Shown here: piece by piece, positions 1-5,373 of the stretch
Layout: the number at the start of each line of letters is the position of its first letter
Position numbering within the stretch: position 1 is the stretch's first letter
Source: an uncultured Ruaniaceae bacterium
GTDB lineage: Bacteria > Actinomycetota > Actinomycetes > Actinomycetales > Beutenbergiaceae
Reading direction: 5' to 3'
Assembly (NCBI GenBank): GCA_938004115.1
Contig: CALKWS010000233.1
Span: 1 to 8,386 of the forward strand
Length of the DNA stretch: 8,386 bases
The notes under the pieces: generated by a model
Database searches by the model: none
Told to the model about the DNA's origin: nothing
The model's input: the letters and a program-made list of their open reading frames with translations, nothing else
Program-made: the position numbers and the translations under genes

Positions 1-497
1 GCGTCTCCGCCGACGGTGCGCTGGTGCCGTTGGATGCCCAGGATCGGGGCCGGTGGGACAAGGAGTTGATCGCCGAGGGACATGCGCTGGTCCGCACCTG
101 CCTGGATTCCGGCCGGCCGCCGGGGCGCTACCAGATCCTCGCCGCGATCAACGCCGTGCACACCGACGCTGCCACCTTCGCCGACACCGACTGGTCCCAG
201 GTGCTGGCGCTCTACGACCAGTTGGCGCACCTGGACCCTTCACCGGTGGTGCGGCTCAACCGCGCCGTGGCGGTCGCCGAGATCCACGGGCCGGCGGCTG
301 CCCTGGCACTGGTCGATCCGCTGCCGCTGGGTGACTACCACGCCTACCACGCCACCCGCGCCGACCTGCTGCGTCGTCAGGGGCGCTGGCACCAGGCACG
401 GGCCGCCTACGCGGACGCCCTCCGCGTGGCGACCAACCCGGCCGAGGTGGCGTTCCTGACCTCCCGGCGGGACAGTCTGCCCGGGCCGCCCGCCTGA
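1..497 (+). CDS. ECF42-type RNA polymerase sigma factor, C-terminal part (5' truncated)
   Basis: This is the 3' end of a larger gene. The reading frame is open from base 3 and stops at TGA 495-497. The visible ~164 residues match the C-terminal extension of ECF42-group sigma factors (RNA polymerase sigma factors with a TPR-like tail): the QDRxxWD...IAEG motif, then RYQILAAINAVH, TDW...ALYDQL, and the very typical VRLNRAVAVAEIHGPAAALAL. The last helical pair (YHATRADLLRRQGRWHQARAAYADAL) reads like a TPR unit. In this family the tail is needed for sigma activity, and genes for DGPF/YCII-domain proteins often lie nearby; none is visible here. The sigma2 and sigma4 DNA-binding domains lie left of the window. 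The GTG at 24 is an internal codon, not the start. It is convergent with phoU. Family assignment is confident; the regulon is unknown. Confidence 0.88.
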   Translation, partial: VSADGALVPLDAQDRGRWDKELIAEGHALVRTCLDSGRPPGRYQILAAINAVHTDAATFADTDWSQVLALYDQLAHLDPSPVVRLNRAVAVAEIHGPAAALALVDPLPLGDYHAYHATRADLLRRQGRWHQARAAYADALRVATNPAEVAFLTSRRDSLPGPPA

Positions 498-529
498 GCC
501 ACTCGCCTGAGCCCACCGCCCGAGTGGCT
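497..529 (+). terminator. Hairpin after the sigma factor gene
   Basis: A perfect 9-bp inverted repeat starts on the last base of the stop codon: AGCCACTCG (497-505) and CGAGTGGCT (521-529), with a 15-base loop. There is no T-run after it, so it is not a classical intrinsic terminator. U-less hairpins are common at gene ends in GC-rich actinobacteria, and this one lies between two convergent genes. Termination is inferred from position. Confidence 0.5.
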
Positions 530-585
530 GCCGTGCTACCGATCGTCGCCTTCGGTGACCGGTCGCCGTCGTGCCGGGCTGTGCG

Positions 586-1251
586 CTACTGGCTCTCGCC
601 GTCGTGCTCGGCCTCGAAGTCCCCGGTGACCAGGTAGGTGATGCGGTGGGCCACCGAGACCGCGTGGTCCCCGAACCGCTCATAGAAGCGACCCAGGAGC
701 GTCACGTCCACGGTCTGGCTGACGGTGCCGTCCCAGTCCGGCCCGAGGGTGATGGTGAACGCCTCCCGGTGGAGTTCGTCGAGGATGTCGTCGTCCTGTT
801 CCACCTTCGCGGCCAGGTCCAGGTCGTGGCTGCGCATCAACTCCACGATGTCCGCGGCGACCTTGTTCGAGGCCTCGGCGAACCGGGAGAACAACGGCCG
901 GGCCGATTCGGGTAGGACCTGCTCGGGGAACCGCAGCCGGGTCACCTGGGCCACGTGCCGGGCCAGGTCCCCCATCCGCTCGATCGAGGCGCTGATCCGC
1001 AGCCCGGAGACGACGACGCGCAGGTCGGTGGCGACGGGCTGCTGGCGCGCGAGGAGCGTGATGCACCGCTCGTCCAGGTCCCGCTCCAGGGCGTCGAGCT
1101 TCTGGTCGGCCTGGATCACCTGCTCGGCCAGGTGCAGGTCACCGTTGGCCAACGCCTCGTTCGCATTGCGGATCGCTTCGGCGACGAGGGTGGCCATGTG
1201 GTGCAGGTCCTCGCCTACCTGGCTCAGTTCCTGGTCGAAGATCGCGCGCAC
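586..1251 (-). CDS. phoU: PhoU, phosphate signalling accessory protein
   Basis: PhoU is a cytoplasmic helical protein that links the Pst phosphate transporter to the phosphate sensor kinase and keeps the Pho response off when phosphate is plentiful. Both three-helix PhoU repeats are present, each with its metal-binding ExxxD signature: ERMGDLARHVAQ in the first half, and LLGRFYERFGDHAVSVAHR near the C-terminus. At 221 residues it has the usual family length. I chose GTG 1249-1251, giving M-RAIFDQELSQV, because actinobacterial homologues begin with a short MR-x-x-F-x-x-x-L segment. An AGGGAG ribosome site lies at 1263-1268 with an 11-base spacer, slightly long. The GTG at 1261-1263 would add four residues but overlaps that ribosome site. 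Stop is TAG at 586-588. It diverges from senX3, as in Streptomyces phoU/phoR-phoP, and a PHO-box-like site lies upstream in its own orientation. Confidence 0.95.
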   Translation of the reverse strand: MRAIFDQELSQVGEDLHHMATLVAEAIRNANEALANGDLHLAEQVIQADQKLDALERDLDERCITLLARQQPVATDLRVVVSGLRISASIERMGDLARHVAQVTRLRFPEQVLPESARPLFSRFAEASNKVAADIVELMRSHDLDLAAKVEQDDDILDELHREAFTITLGPDWDGTVSQTVDVTLLGRFYERFGDHAVSVAHRITYLVTGDFEAEHDGESQ

Positions 1252-1300
1252 GGTCCGGAGCACTCCCTAGTCGTCGGTCAACGTCACTACTTGATCCCGC

Positions 1301-1312
1301 CATGATCTCATG
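1301..1312. repeat. Short inverted repeat beside the PHO box
   Basis: CATGA-TC-TCATG is a perfect 5-bp inverted repeat with a 2-base centre. It lies just downstream of the PHO-box-like site in the phoU direction, about where the phoU -10 region would fall. It could be part of the promoter, a second binding site, or chance. I see no clear TANNNT -10 for phoU. Confidence 0.3.
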
Positions 1313-1317
1313 CCGCC

Positions 1318-1346
1318 GGTAAACGGAACATGTGCGCGCGGTGAAC
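1318..1346 (-). promoter_or_regulatory. Candidate PHO box (RegX3 operator) between phoU and senX3
   Basis: Read on the - strand, GTTCACC (1346-1340) and GTTTACC (1324-1318) begin exactly 22 bases apart. That is two steps of the 11-base head-to-tail repeat known for PhoP/PhoB-type regulators, whose conserved core in actinobacterial PHO boxes is GTTCAC-like. The middle unit (1335-1329, GCACATG) is degenerate but keeps G1, C4 and A5. The site points towards phoU and ends about 66 bases before its GTG. It lies about 50 bases before the senX3 start. It could activate phoU and/or autoregulate senX3-regX3. The repeats are seen directly; RegX3 binding is inferred from the family and gene context. Confidence 0.68.
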
Positions 1347-1394
1347 TCCAGGGTCCGCGAACCCCGCGGTGCGCCCGCAGGTGCGTACAGGCCA

Positions 1395-1400
1395 TAGTGT
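1395..1400 (+). promoter_or_regulatory. Possible senX3 -10 element
   Basis: TAGTGT fits the actinobacterial -10 pattern TANNNT. Its expected transcription start is about 1407, one base before the in-frame GTG at 1408. If real, the message would be essentially leaderless from that second GTG rather than from 1399. No -35 is visible at the right spacing, so support is weak. Confidence 0.3.
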
Positions 1401-2577
1401 GAGCATTGTGGACGGTCTGTGGCTGCTCGTGGCCGCCCTGGTGGGCGTGCTCGCCGGCGTGGTTGGCGGGCTGTGGTACGCGCGACGTGACGGCACCCGC
1501 TCCGAGGCGTCCGGCGTGCGCAAGGTGGGCGACGACGTCGCCAGCGTGCTGTCCGCGCTCCGGTCGGTGTCCGTGGTGCTGGGGCCGGAGGACGAGATCC
1601 TGCGCGCCACCCCGCCGGCGTACTCCCTGGGCCTGGTGCGGTCCGGTGCCCTGACCCACCTGGAACTGGAGAAGATGGTGGCCCGGGCCCGCCGGGACGG
1701 CCATATCCAGGACGCTCACCTGATGCTGCCGCGGTCGAAGGTGCCGGGCTCGGACATCCTGGCGCTGGACGTGCGGGTGGCCCCGCTGCCTTCCGACCGG
1801 GTGCTGGTGCTGGCCGATGACCGCACTGCCGAACGGCGCGTGGAAGAGGTGCGCCGGGACTTCGTGGCGAACGTGTCCCACGAACTGAAGACCCCGGTGG
1901 GAGCGATCGCGTTGCTCGCCGAGACCGCGGCGGACGCCGCCGACGACTCCGAGGCGGTGCGCCACTTCACCGGGCAGATGCGTAAGGAGGCCTCCCGGCT
2001 GTCCGCGCTGGTGCAGGAGATCATCGAACTCTCCCGCCTGCAGGCTCCGGAGAAGGTGGTGGATTACCAGCAGGTCAGCATCGATGCGGTGGTCGCCGAG
2101 GCGGTGGACCGGGCCGGGCTGGAAGCCGAGGCCCGCGAGATGCCCATCAACGTGGGCGGGGAGCGCGGACTGCAGGTGTTCGGCGATCACGGACTGCTGG
2201 TGACCGCGGTGCGGAACCTGGTGGACAACGCCGTGCGGTACTCCCCGGCCGGGTCCCCGGTGAACATCGGGGTGCGCAACGCCGACGGCGTGGTGGAGAT
2301 CGCGGTGGTGGACCAGGGTGCGGGCATCAGCCCGGAGAACACCGACCGGGTGTTCGAGCGGTTCTTCCGGGTGGACTCGGCCCGGTCCAGGGAGACCGGA
2401 GGCACCGGTCTGGGGCTGAGTATCGTCAAGCACGTGGCCGCCAACCATGGCGGGGAGGTCACCGTGTGGTCCACCAAGGGCCGCGGGTCCACGTTCACCC
2501 TCCGTATCCCGGAGGTGGATCCGGACATGACCCGGGCGGGCTCGACCGAGGAGAAGGACGAAGGAGAGGAAACGTGA
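1399..2577 (+). CDS. senX3: SenX3-type phosphate sensor histidine kinase
   Basis: This membrane histidine kinase senses phosphate status, probably through the Pst-PhoU system, and phosphorylates RegX3. From GTG 1399 it has 392 residues. One hydrophobic segment (about residues 6-30) is followed by basic GLWYARR, giving a cytoplasmic body. A PAS-like region (about 45-150) precedes the HisKA box DFVANVSHELKTPVG, with the phosphorylated His at 161. The ATPase domain shows the N box NLVDNAVRYSP (Asn277), the G1 box VDQGAGIS (Asp305), the F box RVFERFFR and the G2 box GTGLGLSIVKHV (from 335). The tail is acidic. Start choice is uncertain: 1399 has a weak AGG at 1389-1391 seven bases upstream; GTG 1408 could be a leaderless start; the longer frame back to 1369 runs through the promoter region and is unlikely. 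Its stop overlaps the regX3 start as GTGA. Confidence 0.95.
   Translation: MSIVDGLWLLVAALVGVLAGVVGGLWYARRDGTRSEASGVRKVGDDVASVLSALRSVSVVLGPEDEILRATPPAYSLGLVRSGALTHLELEKMVARARRDGHIQDAHLMLPRSKVPGSDILALDVRVAPLPSDRVLVLADDRTAERRVEEVRRDFVANVSHELKTPVGAIALLAETAADAADDSEAVRHFTGQMRKEASRLSALVQEIIELSRLQAPEKVVDYQQVSIDAVVAEAVDRAGLEAEAREMPINVGGERGLQVFGDHGLLVTAVRNLVDNAVRYSPAGSPVNIGVRNADGVVEIAVVDQGAGISPENTDRVFERFFRVDSARSRETGGTGLGLSIVKHVAANHGGEVTVWSTKGRGSTFTLRIPEVDPDMTRAGSTEEKDEGEET
2561..2566 (+). promoter_or_regulatory. Strong regX3 ribosome binding site inside senX3
   Basis: AAGGAG lies 7 bases before GTG 2574, within the last codons of senX3. It fixes the regX3 start and allows initiation in addition to coupling through the GTGA stop/start overlap. 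Confidence 0.8.
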
Positions 2578-3263
2578 CGCGCATCCTGGTGGTGGAGGAC
2601 GAGGAGTCCTACCGCGACTCGTTGGTCTACCAACTCACCCGTGAGGGATTCGAGGTGGAAGCGGTGGCCACCGGCAGTGATGGGCTCATCGCCTTCGACC
2701 GGCAGCCGGCGGACCTGGTGCTGCTGGACCTGATGCTCCCCGGGCTTTCGGGGACCGAGGTGTGCCGACAACTGCGCAGTAAGTCCGCGGTGCCGGTGAT
2801 CATGCTCACGGCCAAGGACTCCGAGATCGACAAGGTGGTCGGCCTGGAGATCGGCGCGGACGACTACGTCACCAAGCCCTACTCGTTCCGCGAACTGCTC
2901 GCCCGGATCCGGGCGGTGCTGCGCCGCGGCACGGAGTCCCCGGAGGCGGCGGAGGACCCGGCGGTGCTGGCGGTGGGCCCGGTGTCGATGGACACCGACC
3001 AGCACGTGGTCAGCGTCGGCGGGGAGGAGATCGCCATGCCGTTGCGGGAGTTCGAACTGCTGGAGCTGTTCCTGCGCAACCCCGACCGGGTGCTCACCCG
3101 GGGCCAGCTGATCGACCGGGTCTGGGGCGCCGACTACGTCGGGGACACCAAGACCCTGGATGTGCACGTCAAACGGATCCGCGCCAAGATCGAGCCCGAC
3201 CCGGCCACCCCGACGCTGCTGGTCACGGTGCGCGGACTGGGCTACAAGATGGTCACGCCCTGA
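2574..3263 (+). CDS. regX3: RegX3-type phosphate response regulator (OmpR/PhoB family)
   Basis: This DNA-binding response regulator is phosphorylated by SenX3 and activates phosphate-starvation genes by binding PHO-box-like direct repeats. Its 229 residues give the usual OmpR/PhoB length. The receiver domain (about 1-115) has the acidic pocket Glu8-Asp9, the phospho-acceptor Asp52 in VLLDLMLP, Thr79 in MLTAK, and Tyr98 and Lys101 in DDYVTKPYS. The winged-helix domain (about 133-229) shows LREFELLELFLRNPDRVLTR, RVWG, TLDVHVKRIRAKIE and the terminal VRGLGYK, all typical of the PhoB class. The start overlaps the senX3 stop, so the pair is one translationally coupled operon. All catalytic residues are present. 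The PHO-box-like site upstream of senX3 suggests autoregulation. MtrA/PrrA-type paralogues are less likely given the SenX3 partner and adjacent phoU. Confidence 0.96.
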   Translation: MTRILVVEDEESYRDSLVYQLTREGFEVEAVATGSDGLIAFDRQPADLVLLDLMLPGLSGTEVCRQLRSKSAVPVIMLTAKDSEIDKVVGLEIGADDYVTKPYSFRELLARIRAVLRRGTESPEAAEDPAVLAVGPVSMDTDQHVVSVGGEEIAMPLREFELLELFLRNPDRVLTRGQLIDRVWGADYVGDTKTLDVHVKRIRAKIEPDPATPTLLVTVRGLGYKMVTP

Positions 3264-3275
3264 GGGGGCTGGTCA

Positions 3276-3300
3276 GCGCCGCGGAGCCCTGAGGCGGCGC
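3276..3300 (+). terminator. Candidate terminator hairpin after regX3
   Basis: A perfect 7-bp G/C stem, GCGCCGC (3276-3282) and GCGGCGC (3294-3300), has an 11-base loop and begins 13 bases after the regX3 stop. No T-run follows. A second hairpin lies further on (CCCGAC 3342-3347 with GTCGGG 3355-3360). The region separates convergent regX3 and the lipoprotein gene, where transcripts should end. The role is inferred from position. Confidence 0.35.
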
Positions 3301-3395
3301 GGTGAGCGCCACGGATGAGCCCGACGGCCGCCTCGGAGAAGCCCGACGGCGTGGGTCGGGTCGCCGGGACGGGGTCACGTCCCGAGGCCGCGTAC

Positions 3396-3902
3396 TCAGC
3401 GGGTCAGTTCGTCCGGCAGGAACTCGTCATAGGGGGACATCGTGCCGTCGAGCACCGGCACCGGGATGGTCACCGACCCGGACTCGGGGGAGGAGACCTG
3501 CAGGTCCAGGATCGCTCCGGGCGGGACCGGCACGGCCGAGAACACCAGCGACTCCTGGTCCGGGTTCAACAGCAGCGTCTCGCCCCCGGCCGCCGTGGCG
3601 GTGAGGGTCTCGCCCATGCCCTCGGCGGCGAAACTGACCTCGGCCGGCCGCTCCCAGTGGTTCACCACCCCGCCCACGAGTTGACCCGGCGCGCCCTGCT
3701 CCGCGGTGAGCACCATCAGGTTCTCCAGTGACAATTGCTCGCCGAGGTCGCCGCGGGCGCCGTCACCGGCCGCGTACTGGTTCATCGTCATCGGCGTCTC
3801 ACCCGTCGGCGTTCCGCCACAGGCACTGATCAGGAACAGTGCGGCCATGGTGAGGGCGATGAGGGGGCGGCGGAGGCGGGCGCGGTGCTCGCTGCGTGCC
3901 AC
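3396..3902 (-). CDS. LpqE-like secreted lipoprotein of unknown function
   Basis: The 168-residue product is a predicted lipoprotein. It has a basic N-terminus (residues 2-12, many Arg), a hydrophobic core LIALTMAALFLIS and a lipobox ISAC with Cys28 as the lipidated residue. The mature part begins with a flexible Gly/Thr/Ala-rich linker. It then reads like a small beta-sandwich: SLENLMVLTAEQGAPGQLVGGVVNHWERP, ETLLLNP, then VPPGAILDLQV and VTIPVPVLDG. This layout and the position divergent from carD resemble mycobacterial LpqE, which also sits back to back with carD. That match is by pattern and synteny, so I give no symbol. The start is GTG 3900-3902, supported by AAGGAG at 3910-3915 with a 7-base spacer. 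It is convergent with regX3. The function is unknown even in the better-studied relatives. It should be anchored to the outer face of the membrane. Confidence 0.85.
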   Translation of the reverse strand: MARSEHRARLRRPLIALTMAALFLISACGGTPTGETPMTMNQYAAGDGARGDLGEQLSLENLMVLTAEQGAPGQLVGGVVNHWERPAEVSFAAEGMGETLTATAAGGETLLLNPDQESLVFSAVPVPPGAILDLQVSSPESGSVTIPVPVLDGTMSPYDEFLPDELTR

Positions 3903-4100
3903 GGGCTCACTCCTTAAAGTGCTCAGCGACGTAGGGCGGCGGGATGCCTGGGCCCCAGCCTACTGGTACCGGAGCAGCCCCGGCTCCTCGGCGGGGGTGG
4001 TGTACCGCAGTCGGCGGGGGGCGGGCACCGCAGTGTGGGGAATCACCCCCCGGCGGAGCCCTCCGGCACCCATCGGGCGCGGAGGGCGCAGGTCACGGCG

Positions 4101-4109
4101 TGGTAAACT
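4101..4109 (+). promoter_or_regulatory. Extended -10 promoter of carD
   Basis: TGG-TAAACT fits an extended -10 element (TGN followed by TANNNT). Transcription is predicted to start near 4116, giving a leader of about 21 bases. Nothing like TTGACA lies 16-18 bases upstream, which is the promoter type that depends on an extended -10. The AGGGGAG ribosome site (4123-4129) follows with a 7-base spacer to ATG 4137. Confidence 0.55.
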
Positions 4110-4136
4110 CGAGCGCCAGGAAAGGGGAGTGCCTGC

Positions 4137-4619
4137 ATGACCTTCACAGTCGGCGAAACCGTCGTCTATCCGCATCATGGTGCGGCCCTCATCGAGGAAA
4201 TCTCCAAGCGGATCATCCGTGGGGAAGAGAAAGTCTACCTACGGCTACGCGTGGCCCAGGGCGACCTGACGATCGAGGTCCCGGCAGACAACGTGGACCT
4301 CGTGGGCGTCCGGGACGTGGTGGACTCCGAGGGACTGGAGAAGGTGTTCGAGGTGCTGCGCGCGCCGTACACCGAGGAACCCACCAACTGGTCGCGCCGG
4401 TACAAGGCGAACGTGGAGAAGATCGCCTCCGGAGACGTGATCAAGGTCGCCGAGGTGGTCCGCGACCTGTCCCGCCGCGACGCCGACCGGGGATTGTCCG
4501 CCGGGGAGAAGCGGATGCTCGCCCGCGCCCGGCAGATCCTGGTCTCCGAGTTGGCCCTGGCGGAGAAGATCGACGAGGAACAGGCCGAGACCCGCCTCGA
4601 CGAGGTCCTGGCGTCCTGA
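4137..4619 (+). CDS. carD: CarD family RNA polymerase-binding transcription regulator
   Basis: CarD binds the RNA polymerase beta subunit and the upstream edge of the transcription bubble, stabilising open complexes at many promoters, including those for rRNA. The 160 residues match the full-length actinobacterial protein. The N-terminal Tudor-like polymerase-interaction domain (about 1-57) starts FTVGETVVYPHHGAA. The C-terminal helical DNA-binding domain contains EPTNWSRRYKANVEK, with the bubble-wedging Trp at position 85, KVAEVVRDLSRRD, and GLSAGEKRMLARARQILVSELALAE. Arg25, a beta-contact residue in M. tuberculosis, is kept. Position 47, Arg in M. tuberculosis, is Glu here (GAG 4275-4277). 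The start is supported by AGGGGAG 7 bases upstream. ispD follows 29 bases after the stop, so the three genes are probably one operon. Confidence 0.98.
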   Translation: MTFTVGETVVYPHHGAALIEEISKRIIRGEEKVYLRLRVAQGDLTIEVPADNVDLVGVRDVVDSEGLEKVFEVLRAPYTEEPTNWSRRYKANVEKIASGDVIKVAEVVRDLSRRDADRGLSAGEKRMLARARQILVSELALAEKIDEEQAETRLDEVLAS

Positions 4620-4648
4620 CCCGGCGCCCGCAGCCGCCCGCCCCGCAC

Positions 4649-5371
4649 GTGGATGTCGCCGTCGTCCTGGTGGCGGCCGGAGCCGGGCACCGGCTCGGCG
4701 CCGAGGTGCCGAAAGCGCTGGTGTGGTTGGCGGGGCGGCCCCTGGTGGCCCACGCCGCCGAGCGGATAGCGGCGACCGGCATGGTCGGCACGCTGGTGAT
4801 CACCGCCCCGGCCGGCCACGGCGAGCACATCCGTGCCGCCGCGGCCGACGGCCTGCGGGCCGCAGATCCGCCGATGGACCTGCAGGTGGTGGAGGGCACC
4901 TTCCCCTCCCGGCAGGCCTCGGTCGCCGCCGGCCTGCGACGCGTCGGGGCGGACACGCCGGTGGTGCTGGTGCATGACGCCGCCCGGCCCCTGACGCCCC
5001 CGGAGATGATGATCCGGCTGATCGAGGCGGTCCGCTCCGGCCATGACGCGGTGGTGCCGGCCGTCGCGGTGACCGACACCATCCGCACCGTCGACCCCCG
5101 CGACCCCACCCGCGCGCTCGGCGTGGTCGACCGCCGCCACCTCCGCGCGGTGCAGACTCCGCAGGCCTTCCGCGCCGAGGTGCTGCACCGGGCCCACGCC
5201 CACGGCGCGGACCGCGCGGGCGACGAGCGCACTGCGGCCACCGACGATGCCTCCCTGGTGGAGGAACTGTCGATCCCGGTGCACCTGATCGACGGGGAGC
5301 GGGCCGCGATGAAGATCACCGACCAGCACGATCTGGCCGTGGCGGCCAGTTTCCTCCCCGAGGAGCGGTAA
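4649..5371 (+). CDS. ispD: 2-C-methyl-D-erythritol 4-phosphate cytidylyltransferase (IspD)
   Basis: This is the MEP-pathway enzyme that joins MEP and CTP to give CDP-methylerythritol and pyrophosphate. From GTG 4649 it has 240 residues, close to the family norm. The Gly-rich nucleotide-binding loop VAAGAGHRLG keeps the catalytic Arg (Arg15) and the PKAL motif with Lys22. HDAARPLT (Asp110, Arg113) is the cytidine/metal site. VDRRHLRAVQTPQAF contains the conserved TPQ (Thr170). TDDASLVEE and the AMKITDQHDL segment (Lys222) complete the active site. The frame is open far upstream, but that part is only a shadow of carD. GTG 4649 is the only start codon close to the conserved N-terminus. Oddly, no purine-rich ribosome site precedes it: the 29 bases after the carD stop are almost all C/G with CCG/CCC triplets. 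It probably relies on coupling with carD. ispF follows after 2 bases. Confidence 0.95.
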   Translation: MDVAVVLVAAGAGHRLGAEVPKALVWLAGRPLVAHAAERIAATGMVGTLVITAPAGHGEHIRAAAADGLRAADPPMDLQVVEGTFPSRQASVAAGLRRVGADTPVVLVHDAARPLTPPEMMIRLIEAVRSGHDAVVPAVAVTDTIRTVDPRDPTRALGVVDRRHLRAVQTPQAFRAEVLHRAHAHGADRAGDERTAATDDASLVEELSIPVHLIDGERAAMKITDQHDLAVAASFLPEER

Positions 5372-5373
5372 CC

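Noticed and set aside
1369..1398. Longer senX3 start upstream at 1369
   Set aside because: The added residues (RPQVRTGHSV) are not membrane-like, no good ribosome site precedes it, and it runs through the promoter region. GTG 1399 or 1408 fits the family better.
1267..2448. 393-residue open frame on the - strand opposite senX3
   Set aside because: It is antisense to a clearly recognised kinase and its His/Gly/Pro-rich product reflects GC-rich codon shadowing. No domain is recognisable.
3318..3350. Direct repeat AGCCCGACGGC (3318-3328 and 3340-3350), 22 bases apart like the PHO box
   Set aside because: It lies downstream of regX3 between convergent genes, does not resemble GTTCACC, and is likely chance in GC-rich DNA or part of the hairpins.
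3944..4648. Very long ispD frame reaching back over carD
   Set aside because: The upstream part overlaps carD in another frame and has an Arg/Gly/Pro-rich shadow composition. The IspD fold begins at about 4649.
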